Assembly (NCBI GenBank): GCA_905116865.2
Contig: CAJHNH020006556.1
Span: 613,904 to 677,903 of the forward strand
Length of the DNA: 64,000 nt
Source: Candidula unifasciata
Taxonomy: Eukaryota; Mollusca; Gastropoda; Stylommatophora; Geomitridae
Reading direction: 5' to 3'
The position numbers and the translations under genes were made by a program. Position 1 is the first letter of the stretch; each line of letters opens with the position of its first letter. Positions 33,840-44,957 of this stretch are shown here, piece by piece. Below the pieces are notes generated by a model that did no database searches, had not been told where the DNA came from, and saw only the letters and a list, made by a program, of their open reading frames with translations.

Positions 33840-34135
33840 TGAACCAAGAAAAGGTGAAAATACAGACATACTGTGAGCATAGAGGAGAACTAATTCATCA
33901 ACAGTTCCTGTCCCGAAAGCTTTGATATGTCGGCCATGTTGAACGCCCATATGGCCTTGTGATAATAGCGATTGGGGGTGGGGGAGGGGGGGTACAGATT
34001 GTGGAAAACAAGGCAGAGACAGACCACCGTAAAGGTGAATACAAGTTATTGAAGATGCATTAGCTATGAAAGCACATAGGGCTGGGGAATTCGCAAGAGA
34101 CAGAGGCTTTCAGGTGCGTGGTGATGAAAACGACG
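33840..34135 (+). mobile_element. LINE 3'-end fragment
   Basis: The plus strand encodes ELIHQQFLSRKL, a stop, YVGHVERPYGL, and further on IQVIEDALAMKAHRAGEFAR. This is the degraded tail of a LINE ORF2. A G-rich patch near 33975-33992 interrupts it. Confidence 0.5.
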
Positions 34136-34139
34136 TTCA

Positions 34140-34965
34140 AAAAGACTTGCAGTTTAATGTCGTGTTTTTATAATGTGTTCCTATAAACAACTAGTTGACT
34201 GATACTAAATATTGCAACGGGTTGGTTATGAAACCCTGTAATCTTGGATGTATATGATGCCATAGAAGGCTGTGAGCAGACGTGCTAAGCTACACCACAC
34301 GATTTGGACTCCAAGAGAAAAACTCGGCGCCCCGTAATTGGGGCTAGGAACTATCAAAGACTTTCGTCTCCCTCCAGTACTACTTTTTAAATGTATTCTT
34401 GGCTATTATGTTTTGCATTTTTGTGATATAGTCAGAACGGCGAAACATTGCGCTTTTAGCAGGTCACATGAGGAAGATTATCATCACATTTAAATAGATT
34501 AGAGAGAGGGGGAGGGAAAGAGCAGGGCTGAAATAACTAATCTTGAAACGAAAAGGCTGTAAAAATCCTGAATCCCCAGTTCTTGTAGGAGTTATCTTTC
34601 ATCCTTATTACAAATGTGTCATTAATAAGACAGTGAAATTTTCAGACTTGTCAAATTCACAAACTATCAATTATATATATCTATATATATATATATAATA
34701 AATGTACAGTTTGTTTTAGAGGACCCACAGTTTGATATTAACCAGCATATGCAAAAAAATGTATATCTTAAGTCAAAGATATAGATAAAGGCAACGGCAA
34801 ATTTAATATTTTAGTTCAATATAAACTGCTCAAAGAAAAAATACTGTAACATTTGCTAAATTCAATGTATGACATTTACCATTACTGTTACATTTAAAAC
34901 GATTTGTTAAATCAAATTCCGAGAGATCCATGAGCGCTTTAAAAGAATTGATAGTTGTTGAATAT
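34140..34965. other. No gene recognised
   Basis: AT-rich sequence with a short TA repeat near 34671-34698. No coding region or repeat family is recognised. Confidence 0.4.
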
Positions 34966-34969
34966 CTAT

Positions 34970-35055
34970 AACCGCCCTGGGTTGGTTCCAGGGCTTCATT
35001 CCCGGTTGGGGTAAGAGAAGACCACCTGCAAGCATGAAGTGAAAGTCGACTAATT
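34970..35055 (+). mobile_element. SINE-like family A fragment
   Basis: GGGTTGGTTCCAGGGCTTCA, GAAGACCACCTGCAAGCATG and GTCGACTAATT correspond to the 5' part of family A as seen at 48355-48445. Confidence 0.5.
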
Positions 35056-35080
35056 AAAAGTTTACTGAAATCGGATTGCA

Positions 35081-35530
35081 GATATCGCGACCTAGCTGTA
35101 AACCCTAAAACAACGTGTCAGTTACTCTTTAAGGGGCAAGCGCAGAAAAAGAAGAAATATCTGTACCCCTCTTAATAGTCTTTTCTGCCACAGAAGAGTT
35201 ACTAATATTTACCGAAAGGTCACTGGAAAATGTATAAAACAATGCTTGCTGAAATTGCTGAACCACAGGCTCCTGCGGTCTCTAAGTAGGCAGTGTCTGA
35301 ACCTTGTCAAGCCTGATATCGCAACCAAGCCATAAACCTCACCTGAACGTACCAATCACTCTTTGAAGGGCGAACGAGGAGGAGAAGAAGAAAAAGAAAT
35401 ATATGTGTCCCTCATAATCGTATCTTATGGCACAGAAGAGCTACTGAAATTTACAGAAAGGTCACTGGGTCAACGACAAATGTCTCTAACGATGCTTGTT
35501 TAAGATGTTGAACCACACCCTCCTGCAGAG
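35081..35530. repeat. Diverged tandem duplication, ~236-bp period
   Basis: 35081-35290 and 35317-35530 align: GATATCGC(G/A)ACC, ACTCTTT(A/G)A(G/A)GGGC, CACAGAAGAG(T/C)TACT, GAAAGGTCACTGG, and TGAACCACA with CTCCTGC. On the minus strand both copies can be read LQE(P/G)VVQ(Q/H)(F/L)(Q/K)QA. The second copy then hits stops, so any coding role is uncertain. A minus-strand frame at 35533-35760 adjoins it. Confidence 0.6.
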
Positions 35531-35864
35531 TTTTAGACTGTGGTTGAACTTGGAGAAGCATGGTCGTCCAGCCAGTCAACAAGGCACTTAACGGCGAATC
35601 TCTGCATGCGGACTGCAAAATAACAGCTAGCATCTTCTAAGATATCAACGGTTCTGCTGGGTTTTGTTTGACAAGCCGGCCATGAACGTCCTTCTTCGTT
35701 AAATACATCAATGGAAAGAGGCGACAGATTGCTCTGAATCTCCAAAGTGCAGTAGAGCAAGGCGTGTTGTGTGAAGACTGCTCATCTGAGAATAAAGAAA
35801 AGAACCGTCTCATCTCACTGGCGCATCAGACGAATGGTCCTAGTCCTATAATTTCAAAGGTCAA

Positions 35865-35975
35865 TCTTCACGGGGATGTGGCTAGTATCTCGCCGGCTGT
35901 CCTTACTTCCCACGACATTTCCTGATACCAATTTCAGCAGGGAGGGCCTGACAACTCTGGGTCTAACTAACCTAG
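35865..35975 (-). mobile_element. Partial family B SINE
   Basis: TGTCCTTACTTCCCACGACA then TTTCCTGATACCAATTTCAG correspond to the middle of the family B repeat at 13205-13255. The tRNA-like head is missing. Confidence 0.45.
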
Positions 35976-36259
35976 GCCTCCACATGGGAGAATATTCCCC
36001 CACCCCCCTTTTTCACCCCACCCACTCTACCCCCCCCCCCCCTTTTCCAGCTTTAATCCTCTACAATAATTTTCCAAGGGCAGGAAAGGAACTAAAGTCT
36101 CGTTTATTAGCGTAGTAATAATAATGTTAACAATATTAATTATAATAATGACAATTACTAAATTTTTTTACACAATTAAACACGGCCTAATCCTCCCCAC
36201 CCCCTTTTTTCCGTAGAAATTATTGGCGGGGATCTCAAGGGATTAAACTTTGTCTTTTT

Positions 36260-36545
36260 CGCGTTCACTGGCTGTAAACTCTGGCGGAAAATTCTGATTG
36301 TTCGTCCACCTCTTTACTTTAGTCTTTTTCCAAAATCTGAGTGTGACATCCGTGTCACATATCCATCGTATTTGTATGCAGCCTGTTGGTCCCTTGTCTC
36401 TCAGGCAGAGGCACTCCGATTTCGGCAGCCCGGGGGGGGGGGGTCGGCTCTTACAACATGCTTGTTGGGGAGGCCGTGGGTCTGTTTCTTTTTCCCCCCT
36501 ACAATGGGGTCCCGATCCCACACGGGGAAGCTTTGTTTGAGTGTC
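36260..36545 (-). mobile_element. SINE-like family A copy
   Basis: Contains TGATTGTTCGTCCACCTCTT, CTCTCAGGCAGAGGCACTCC, GGCTCTTACAACATGC and CTACAATGGGGTCCC. A poly-G run near 36430-36441 has replaced part of the core. Confidence 0.7.
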
Positions 36546-36712
36546 CAATAATTATAATTATGATCATTATTGTGTACTGGATTATGAACACTATATAATA
36601 TTAAATTATGTGAAATTATAAACAAATGCATAGAAAGAAAAGGCTCCTTTATTGGGGTGGGTGAGTCTCAGGGCTGCTCCTTAAAAGGTCAAAAAACCAA
36701 TCAACTAACCAA

Positions 36713-37185
36713 TCAACTAATGAGAAACAGACACTGAAAGCATGCTAAGAAAGGTGAATACGGGGATGTTTTGAGCAGAATGGCAAGCTTCACTAGAAAA
36801 GTCACTGGTAGTGAGCATACGTTGGATCTTTTCTCAAGACTATGCTTGTGTAGTGGGTAATGAACAGGCAGACAGATGGCTGAATCTGCACCACTTGGTG
36901 GTGAATTGATAAATGACAAGGCAGGTGTGCTCAAGGCCCTTAGGGAACAAGCAACGGAATCAGTTGAGAAAGAAGATTATTATAGCTTGGAGAGAATTAG
37001 GCACCTGGGTGTAACCAGAGGGTCTGGCTGGCTCACTATACTCAGAGAAAAAACAGACATTTAACCAGATTGTGACCGGTACCATCAGTACTGGAACTCA
37101 GAACTATCAGCGCTGGCTGCTAAATATGAGGACGGAGCATGCATGGGAATGCCCCGAGTGCTGTGATGTCAATTCTGGACTTAAC
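36713..37185 (+). mobile_element. LINE RNase H and C-terminal fragment (Jockey-like)
   Basis: The plus strand contains a degraded VVGNEQADRxAESAPLGG, the last catalytic Asp region of an RNase H domain, across a frameshift near 36875. GVLKALREQATESVEKED, RIRHLGVTRGSGWLTILR and a C-terminal MHGNAPSAVM-type tail follow. Related copies are at 44750-44955 and 53870-54125 (minus) and 49350-50260 (plus). Confidence 0.65.
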
Positions 37186-37439
37186 TAATGAGACAGCCAT
37201 CACCAGTCTGCCACAGCATTTGTATAACAACCTTTACCTTCGTGCTGCAGTTCATGCGCCAGAAGACACTACTGTGGATCCTATTTGGAGAAGAAGTTTG
37301 AGAACGACGCCAACGAAAGCCGCCCACATCCTCTGTTGCAGCTTAGGCATTTCGCCACTGAAGAAGCATCATGAGCTTAAACTTCGCCACACGTCGCGGC
37401 CTAATTTATCTGAAATGCGGTTATTAAACAGTCAGATAG

Positions 37440-37715
37440 ATTGTAGGAGCGACACCTTGTACTAAATTCATCGAAAAACAGCACATCAAGTGGTTTAGCC
37501 ATCTCGCCAGAATGCAGCAACATCAAAAACTAGCACGGGCACTACATCTAAGAAGATCAGCTACAACATCAAGAGGACGGTCATGAAAACATGGATCGAC
37601 AACATTACAGACACTTTACGCCTTCACGGCATGACAAAAGCCACTGCCAGCCGGTGAGCACTGGATGCCAAATCGTCCTCCGCACGTCAGAAGTGGTTTA
37701 TGATGATGACGAGGA
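37440..37715 (+). mobile_element. LINE 3' fragment with GAT tail
   Basis: Encodes IKWFSHLARMQQHQKLARAL, then (across a frameshift) KTWIDNITDTLRLHGMTKAT and QKWF. It ends in GATGATGACG, a GAT-type tail like those at 38890-38911 and 46165-46176. Confidence 0.6.
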
Positions 37716-37719
37716 ACTC

Positions 37720-38285
37720 ACACATGCATGTATGTATATTCGCATGTATAAGCGTCAACAGGTAACGATTACACACTGGGAAGGGTATGCTATTTGCCTC
37801 CTCCTTGCTTCCCTGTTGAGAATATGCATGCGCAGCTAACATTGCCATACTACTAGTAACTGGTAGCTTTCACACGTTACAGGTTTTGCACTAGTTGCAT
37901 AAGTATACAGCAAGCTTTCTTTTTCATTATGTTCAAGTCGTAAACCGAGTTGTGTCAAGGGACTGAACTGTCAACACCGTTTTATCTAAAATTCTCAAAT
38001 TACGGTTCCTGCATTCCACAGCTATTTATTTCTCCCACACCAGGATTTCTTCTCATTCCACCGGCAAGTCATCAACATGGCTGCTTCTAGATACTCAGAT
38101 GATTTTTGTGTATTCGTGAGGTTTTGTTAATTTTTGTATATGCTAATGAAGGCTCTATTACCGCAACGTTCACGTTTTATTTGTGTTTGTTATATTGTGA
38201 AGCTCGCTGAGCTACTTTTCGTTCAGTTTATGTCTTTCCATTGAAATAACGGTGAAAACGGGACGTATGGTCGCCCTAAATTAAT
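37720..38285. other. No gene recognised
   Basis: No repeat family, RNA gene or coding segment is supported in this stretch. Confidence 0.4.
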
Positions 38286-38289
38286 GCCA

Positions 38290-38915
38290 GCATAAACGCA
38301 ACAGTGTATATGTGCAACAACCAAACACTTGAAAATGTAGAACTTTTCAAAATCTTGGTAGTGTGGTGTCCCTACTGGGAGGGACAGGGGAAGCATACAG
38401 TCACACCTGAACAACGAGCTGCTTTTGGAAGGATGAGTCAAATCTGTAAATCCAACAGCTACTGCAGAGGAACGAAACTTCGACTCTACAAGAGCATTAT
38501 TTTGCCAGTTCTTCTTTATTGAGCAGAATGCCGGAGAATGACCAAAAAGGATGCACACAAGCTATTCACCTTCCACTACACACGTCTACGTAGAATTCTC
38601 AAAATTTTCTGGCCAGATACAATCTCAAACTCTAAACTACTTCAAGCCACAAACCAAGAAACTCTAGACAGTATGATAACTAAAAGAAGATGGAAATGGC
38701 TTGACCACGTTATGAAAATGAATCCAGATATACCTGCTAAAACAGCTCTCACATATATACCAGAAACGAACAATGGAGAGTGCCCTGAATGCGGCATCTC
38801 TGACATGGAAAACTGCACTGAACATTGCACTGGACAGGAAAACATGGGGCAGTTCTCTCTGAAGCCTCATGTGCCAATAAGCATAAAGAGAATTGATGAT
38901 GATGATGATGATATG
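38290..38915 (+). mobile_element. LINE ORF2 C-terminal region with one nonsense codon
   Basis: Two in-register pieces are separated by a TGA at about 38520: KSIILPVLLY, stop, AECRRMTKKDAHKLFTFHY. LRRILKIFWPDTISN, KRRWKWLDHVMKMNPD and NGECPECGISDMENC follow. The LLYGxExW motif is broken exactly at the stop. A GATGATGATGATGAT tail marks the 3' end at 38893-38911. Confidence 0.75.
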
Positions 38916-39049
38916 TGCAATATGTAAGGCGAGCACAAGTACTCACATACGGCCAGTGTACTGCGGGCAATGACTGCAAGTATGATCATACAGACGAGTC
39001 CTGAAAGTCATCAATTAACTTTCTGAGTAAGTGTTTATGTTACAGTGAG

Positions 39050-39310
39050 CGGCGACGTGGGAATCGCCGTGGTGTAGCGGCTAGGTGCTCGCCTGCAGAT
39101 CTGAAAGTCGTGGGTTCAGGTCCTGACGGGAACTGGGCTTTCTTCAAAAATGACCTTGGTTCCCAGGTCGACCCAGCCTTGAGTAAGCACCAGATGCAGT
39201 CCTGGGAAGTAAAGGCGACCGGTGCTATGTTGACCACACCACCCACCAAGTGCCGATTGGTCCATAAAATGTATGTCTAGCCCTATATGCCCAATACGCC
39301 TGAAGGCGTG
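39050..39310 (+). mobile_element. tRNA-headed SINE, family B, best copy
   Basis: CCGTGGTGTAGCGGCTAGGT resembles an A-box head and CGTGGGTTCAGGTCCTGACG a B box about 40 bp later. The body TTCCCAGGTCGACCCAGCC, CCTGGGAAGTAAAGGCGACC and GAAGGCGTGGAAAAGGGTCC is shared with 13170, 19735 and 40460. Confidence 0.75.
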
Positions 39311-39314
39311 GAAA

Positions 39315-39955
39315 AGGGTCCTTTACATATTGAGTGGCGACTTGTGTTTTCACGTGTATTGTTATACTATCTATTACAGAGGGAAGAAACACCGAAACAT
39401 TTTGCAGCTGGGAGTGGGCAAGGGAGCTGGAAGGTTCTTTATTAATATCCTGGTAATCTGGTAATCCTAGTTTCAGCTTCATAGCAAACGGGTCACGCCA
39501 TAGTTGCTCCGCTCCTGTGCCAACGAAAAACACACGTAGCTCACAGTGTCACGCCATGCACTCAACTCAGAAGCTGGGCGACGAAACTATATCCTTCCAG
39601 TCTACAAATGGAGCAAAAATGCAACGGCCACCGCCTGGCAGAAGAAACAAAAAACATTTGCCACAGCTAAAAAAAAAAGTGGCCGTGTCTAGCGTCCATT
39701 TTCACCTGAAGCATTTTGTGAGGGTTAATAAATGGTCACCCCAGCAGCACCCTCACTATTAGCTGGGGAAGGGACTTAGGACATTACATCCATCAGCAGG
39801 CGTCGCCCCTACAACGACCTGACTGTCTTCGTTAACGACTGTTCACCCAACAGTCATGGTTTTCTTTGGCACGAAGGAGACACCTTGAACTTGGGTTTCG
39901 GAATGCCGACTTCCTACAAGATGTTATTTTATGTTTTGTAATCACAATCGACGTC
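39315..39955. other. No gene recognised
   Basis: Short frames only. Nothing matches a repeat or gene I know. Confidence 0.35.
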
Positions 39956-39959
39956 ACTG

Positions 39960-40290
39960 CACATTGTTCATACCCATGCGTGCGCAGTCTTCCGAAGCAG
40001 CAGCCACTCCAAAGTACTTCTACTAATTGTCCCCGTGAGAAGCTGGTTATAGTGTCTCCTTTCTCGGCCTCGAAGACGGCAAAGAAGTGCTTCACCATGC
40101 TTAACTCCTATGTCACGCAATCGTGTTAGTGTGAGGGATTCTTCATTATCCACTAGCCCAGTCCGTACAGCGTTGACGATATATGCTCTGTCCATGCTTT
40201 TTCCCGCAATCATTAGTGCAGTGTTTGCCAGCTGGTCCGCTCGCTTATTTCCCTTTATGCCCGCATGACCCGGTGTATAGATCCACCTCT
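39960..40290 (-). mobile_element. LINE RNase H C-terminal fragment
   Basis: On the minus strand: GHKGNKRADQLANTALMIAG, matching the GIxGNExADxLA signature of retrotransposon RNase H. LTRLRDIGVKHGEALLCRLR follows. The 5' part of the domain is absent or scrambled. Confidence 0.6.
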
Positions 40291-40459
40291 GGACTATCAG
40301 ACCCTGTTCGAGAACCTGTTATTTTTTAGTATTTCAATTACATGACAGAGGTTTCTTCTCTCCTAGGCTTCTGTTCTGCAATGGGTTAAAAAAAAAACTT
40401 TCCAATTCTTTGCTATCGCTTGTAGTTGTGTCCACGCCTTGTCCATGCTGGGAAGGTTC

Positions 40460-40640
40460 GATTGTTTAGAGGCTACACGTTGGCCTACCGCCGCAAAGGT
40501 CTTTGGTTCGAATTTGCAGCGAGTGGAAATTTTTCTCTAAGGACCTGGGTCCCTTGGTTGACCCAGGTTAAAATGAGGACCAGCTAACGTTCTTGGAAGT
40601 AAAGGTGGCCGGCGCAGTGTTTACCACATCACCTAACTGG
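40460..40640 (+). mobile_element. tRNA-headed SINE, family B, diverged
   Basis: GTCTTTGGTTCGAATTTGCA is B-box-like. CCCTTGGTTGACCCAGG, TTCTTGGAAGTAAAGGTGGC and TTACCACATCACC align with the body of 39050-39310. Confidence 0.6.
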
Positions 40641-40689
40641 TCTAGCATCACATACCTGATTCACCACTGGCGAGAAAAGATCTTCACGT

Positions 40690-40945
40690 TACTTACCTTC
40701 TTGTATGGGTTCTGGTACCCAGTGTAGACCCACTGCCCCCTGGGTAGCATGTCGTAGGCGTGTTACTTTCGAAGTCGGAGTGCATCTGCCTAAGAGGCGA
40801 GAAACCAACAGTCTGCATACAATAATGCCAGATCTGAATAACGGATGTGCGTGCAAAATTCAGGTCCAGGAACAAAGCTGGAGTGCAGAGATGGGCGGGA
40901 AAACAACAGGACTTGCCAAGAGAGTTTACAACCGGTTAATGCAAA
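40690..40945 (+). mobile_element. SINE-like family A copy
   Basis: TAGACCCACTGCCCCCTGGG, AGCATGTCGTAGGCG, CGAAGTCGGAGTGCATCTGC and TTCAGGTCCAGGAACAAAGC are the forward-strand core of family A. Confidence 0.75.
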
Positions 40946-40949
40946 AACA

Positions 40950-41600
40950 ACAAACAAACAACTGTACTTACCGACAATGTAAATAAAATGCAGAAATAAT
41001 TCAATCCTGGAAACGGCAGGTAACTCTGCTTCAGTAGAAAGTCTAGTAGAGGGTATGTTTTCTCGGTTGTCTGCCCTTCGTAGCTTATTGATATCCGTCA
41101 TTACATTTTAATGCAGCCACTGTCCGATGAGAAGTGTCATTATTGTACATTATAAATGTAATTTTTGCATCCGAAGATTGACAAAAAAAGGCAAATGTCT
41201 GGGTTAAATGTATGCATAAATATGGTTAAGATTTCATTTGTAGGCATAGGAGGGTACATATCACGAACATCACCGCATCACGCAGGGCGCGAGATTTCGT
41301 GCCAGCTCCCATTCATGCCGTGGCCTGTTTCACTGGCTGTCCTCTGTTCTAGGGATGTTATTTCCAGCACTGTGAACATTATATAATCCAGGTTGCAAGC
41401 GGTCAGCACGTTCTATTTTCCGCTTGTGAGCGGCCCGGTGAGATGCGGTGATATTTGTGATATGTACTGTACCCGCATTGTTTATTCTTTTTTTTTTTTC
41501 GGTTCCATTTTTGCGATTTGTACTCAACCCTAGTGATAATTTCGAAGCATATTTAACGTTTAATCTATGTTAATATATTCGTAATTCACATTAGCGCTTC
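40950..41600. other. No gene recognised
   Basis: No supported feature. Frames here are short and lack motifs. Confidence 0.35.
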
Positions 41601-41608
41601 GAGGTATG

Positions 41609-42837
41609 GTAGTTAGTAGGGCTGTACCGAATACTCGCTTCGGGGCCGAATAGTGGACCTATTGACTATTCGGTATTCGGCCGAATAGTTGTGGTCAGGC
41701 CGAATACAAATAGTAGTTACCTTACATCCGCTTCTGCATACACTGCCCTAATACTGACAACATGGAACGATTGGTTTTGTTGAAAGCTAATGCAGTTTTC
41801 CTGCATTAACTAAGCTGTCAGTTACAATTTCCAAGTTTAGTTACGTGTTATTATAATACTTGGGATTCTTTCATTCCTAGTTATTAGTTACCACAGACTG
41901 ACTGAAAGATGCAAAACATAAAATGTTTTTAAATGTTTACTAGTATGTACGAATACTAACTAGACATGGAAAGAATATAAATTCCGGCCACATCCAAGTC
42001 GATAATATGAAAATCAAACGAACGGAAACATAAAAGTACTTGGGTGAAAACTTCAACTGCTCCAACATACTGAGAGAAGAAATACAATCTAGAATACAAT
42101 CTAGAAATAATGTATAATATGCCTTTCAACATCTGCTAAAGTCAAAGTGTCTGTCTCGCAACACCAAAATAAAAATATATAAAACGTACATAAGACTTGT
42201 CGTGTTATATGGCTCTGACATTCTTTCAATATGCTGAAGCAAAAATAAAAGAAATGAGGCCTTATTACAGGTTTTCGAAAACATTCTTACGATAAATCTT
42301 TGGACCCATCAAAGATTCTAACAGCGGGGAATGGAGAGTGAGAAGCAACAACGTAACACATAATCTGTTTAAATCACCATTGATCACTGGCATCATGAGA
42401 GCTAACAGACTAAATTGGCTGGGGCATATTGAAAGAATGTCAGATGACAGAGAAGTAAAACTGTATAACCTGAGAGAGGAATGGGCGTAGACCACAAGGC
42501 AGACAAAAAAAAAGTTCGAGAGATAATGTCCAGCCAGACCTGCAAACAGCTAGTGTCACAAAATGGGAAGACAAGGCCAGCCAGAGAGATAAATGGAGAC
42601 GAGCGATATCTGCAGCAGTAAACCACAAGGGCTCAGAATGCTAAAGAAGATGATATAATTATGTGCTACTTTATGTGAAGTAAAAGTTCAGCGTACATTT
42701 GACATTATGAAGTTTTTTTTCAATATATTTTATACTCTATACACTATTCGTATTCGTATTCGGCCGAATAGTTGGTCCCGCTATTCGTATTCGGCCGAAT
42801 AGTAAAAATCACTAATTGGTACAGCCCTAGTAGTTAG
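41609..42837. mobile_element. TIR element 2 (hAT-like, perfect 8-bp TSD)
   Basis: The element is 41617-42829: starts TAGGGCTGTACCGAATACTC, ends ATTGGTACAGCCCTA. It is flanked by GTAGTTAG on both sides (41609-41616 and 42830-42837). Subterminal TATTCGGCCGAATA palindromes match element 1. The interior shares CTGACAACATGGAACGA with element 1 but otherwise carries a LINE fragment. No transposase is readable, so it is non-autonomous or decayed. Confidence 0.85.
42000..42650 (+). mobile_element. LINE 3' region inside TIR element 2
   Basis: With several frame breaks the plus strand encodes YLGENFNCSNILREEIQSRI, TYIRLVVLYGSDILS, LGHIERMSDDREVKLYN and a basic tail. This is the post-RT region of the LINE family also seen at 14290-14545. 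It ends near AAGAAGATGATAT. Confidence 0.65.
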
Positions 42838-42894
42838 TACCTTTGTTTGCCAAGATACCAGTATGGGCTTAATACACAACAGAAGCGTAAACAT

Positions 42895-43170
42895 TTTTTT
42901 TTTAAAGCTTTAATCTGGGTCTTTTTCTTCTTTGCATTCACCATCTGCAGACTCCCGCGGAAAGTTCAGGTGAGTGTTGAGTGTACATCCGTTTCACACA
43001 TCTGGTGTATTTGTATGCAGACGCTTGGTTCTTTGCCTCTCAGGCAGATTACTCCAACTTCAAAGGAAACCCAAATAAGTTGTTGACTGCGACATGCTTG
43101 CTTTTTTTTTTTTTTTACAATGAAGCTTTGGAACCAATCGTGTCGGTAGGGTAAACAGTGCGTTTGTCTG
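42895..43170 (-). mobile_element. SINE-like family A copy
   Basis: Contains GCATTCACCATCTGCAGACT, TTGTATGCAGACGCTTGGTT, CTTTGCCTCTCAGGCAGATT and ACAATGAAGCTTTGG at the 5' end (right side). Part of the core is replaced by a T-run. Confidence 0.65.
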
Positions 43171-43174
43171 CCAA

Positions 43175-44245
43175 GACACTCCAATCCTGGCCCAAATGAA
43201 GGAAGCGATTTTTTTTTTTTACCTTTAAGCTCCACGCCGGCTGTTGTCGGTGGAGAAGGGGGGGGGGGGGGTAAATATAACCTACGGGCTCAAGGGGTTT
43301 CCGGGATTTAGCCTAATCCCAGCTGTCGCACTTTATGTTTTCGAGTGTTTATCGCTCGTCGTGCGGTCCTAGTGGGGTTGGACGTCAACGAGTCACGATA
43401 CTGGTCTAGGTTCAGTGCACAGTAAAAGCCTAAACCCTTTTTGGTTAGGTTCACGTTAATCTCCGCAAACGAACTAGGTCACTTTTCATTCACAAGTTTG
43501 TTGGGCTGGTCGATTTTCCTGAAGCTTACCGGTGTGTAACGCAATGTTGTTTGCTTTCTGCGTTGTCTTGCATTTACGTTGTCATTCTGAGAAAGAGCAT
43601 CCATGTGACATAGGTTGCAGCACTGTCTAGGGGGTCTTGTGTAAGGCCTAGTTTCTCCTTGTTTTTGAGTGTTGAAAGCTCTGGAGTGCTCAAATAAACA
43701 ACATGTGATATCAACGGCTTTGCAGAACCTCCCCCTCCCCCCGTAACCTTTTGCCAAGGTGACAGGTTCAGGAATTACCAATCAAAAGGGAGCTAATGTG
43801 TATATAAGCGGGGCGTGGGGAGACAAACGTTACTTTAACACGTTTTTTTTTAAACAAGACCTAATTAGGGTCTTACCTAGGTCTCCCCACATGACAGCCC
43901 ATGTTGGAGCACTAGGCGCTCATAGGTAGGACGGTTTGGTATAGGATGGAGATTTTTTTTTTCTGTCGGAGGCAAAAGTATGAATCTTAATCTGTACATT
44001 TTGTATCGACTGCACTAGCCAAGTGGCCTTATATTCTTAGGCTCAAGACCCCCCCCCCCCCCACTCCCCAACCATGTTTCCCTGTCCTACACCGCCTAAA
44101 AGTGGTAAATTCAGAGAGTAAGAAGTCTTCAGACGTAATAATCAACATCAAATTACCGCGGTCATACCACAGATGCTTCTCTTCAGGGCATCTTCAGCAG
44201 GAATCGCAAAGTTAAAATTCCACTGCTGCCAGTAGCAGTCTGATT
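43175..44245. other. No gene recognised; fragments of old repeats
   Basis: About 43325-43395 (GAGTGTTTATCGCTCGTCGT, TCCTAGTGGGGTTGGACG) weakly resembles one end of family C. The remainder, including the minus-strand frame at 43479-43781, shows no recognisable motif. Confidence 0.35.
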
Positions 44246-44249
44246 TTAT

Positions 44250-44440
44250 GTTCGTCATGGGACATAATTCGATTGCAAAGACCGTACTTCAAGAAATATT
44301 GGAGAAATATTGGAAGTTAGTCGAAGAAAGAGAAGGGCAAAGAAGAATCTTGAATGACAACATCAAGAAATGGGCAGGACTAAATTATCATACATTTATT
44401 CATGAAGTGGAAAACAGAGAAAGATGTCGGTTTTTTGTGT
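44250..44440 (+). mobile_element. LINE 3'-end fragment
   Basis: The frame HNSIAKTVLQEILEKYWKLV, RRILNDNIKKWAGL, ENRERCRF matches in pattern HNSFVKIILETIQG, KDNIKRWTN, ARDRTCWR at 23934-24200 on the other strand. Same LINE family, different copy. Confidence 0.55.
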
Positions 44441-44749
44441 GTGTGCTAGTGCTTCCATCGATACACCCCCCCCCCCCCCCACGACCCTAACAGGTCAAGG
44501 GTTATGTTTAGGATAAAAAGGTAAAGGTACAGTCGAGAGATGTGAACCAGCTTCATTGCACACGGTTATAAACCATAAGTGCTCTGCCACCAGTACGGAC
44601 AGCTGGTAAGAAACTGTCCGCCTGTGCCGCCGACTGCACGCAACTTCGTAGCTACAGCGACGTTCCTCAATTTACCCCACAGTGTTAACTCTGGTAACCA
44701 TTACCTAGGGGCTGGATGTACCCCGAAAACCGCCCGGTTTCGAACACCG

Positions 44750-44955
44750 GTAATGTTAGGGTATGTTATGTTATGTCCGTCTAGCCTTTGCTTTGAGTGT
44801 CGGTCAGATTCCCCTAGTCAGTCTCCTCTGCACCATTCTCTTCAGACCAGGATGATATATGTATGCCTCCACACTGTCCACTCGCTCTCAAAGAGTCATG
44901 AAAACATCTAGTGTGCCACGCCAAAAATCTACCACCAAGTGGTGCAGAATCAGCA
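44750..44955 (-). mobile_element. Jockey-like LINE fragment (RNase H end)
   Basis: ACCACCAAGTGGTGCAGAAT on the plus strand is the reverse of the ATTCTGCACCACTTGGTGGT-type stretch at 36885-36905. CCGTCTAGCCTTTGCTTTGA parallels CCGTCCTGCCTTTCCTCTGA at 53979. It is too broken to translate. Confidence 0.55.
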
Positions 44956-44957
44956 AG

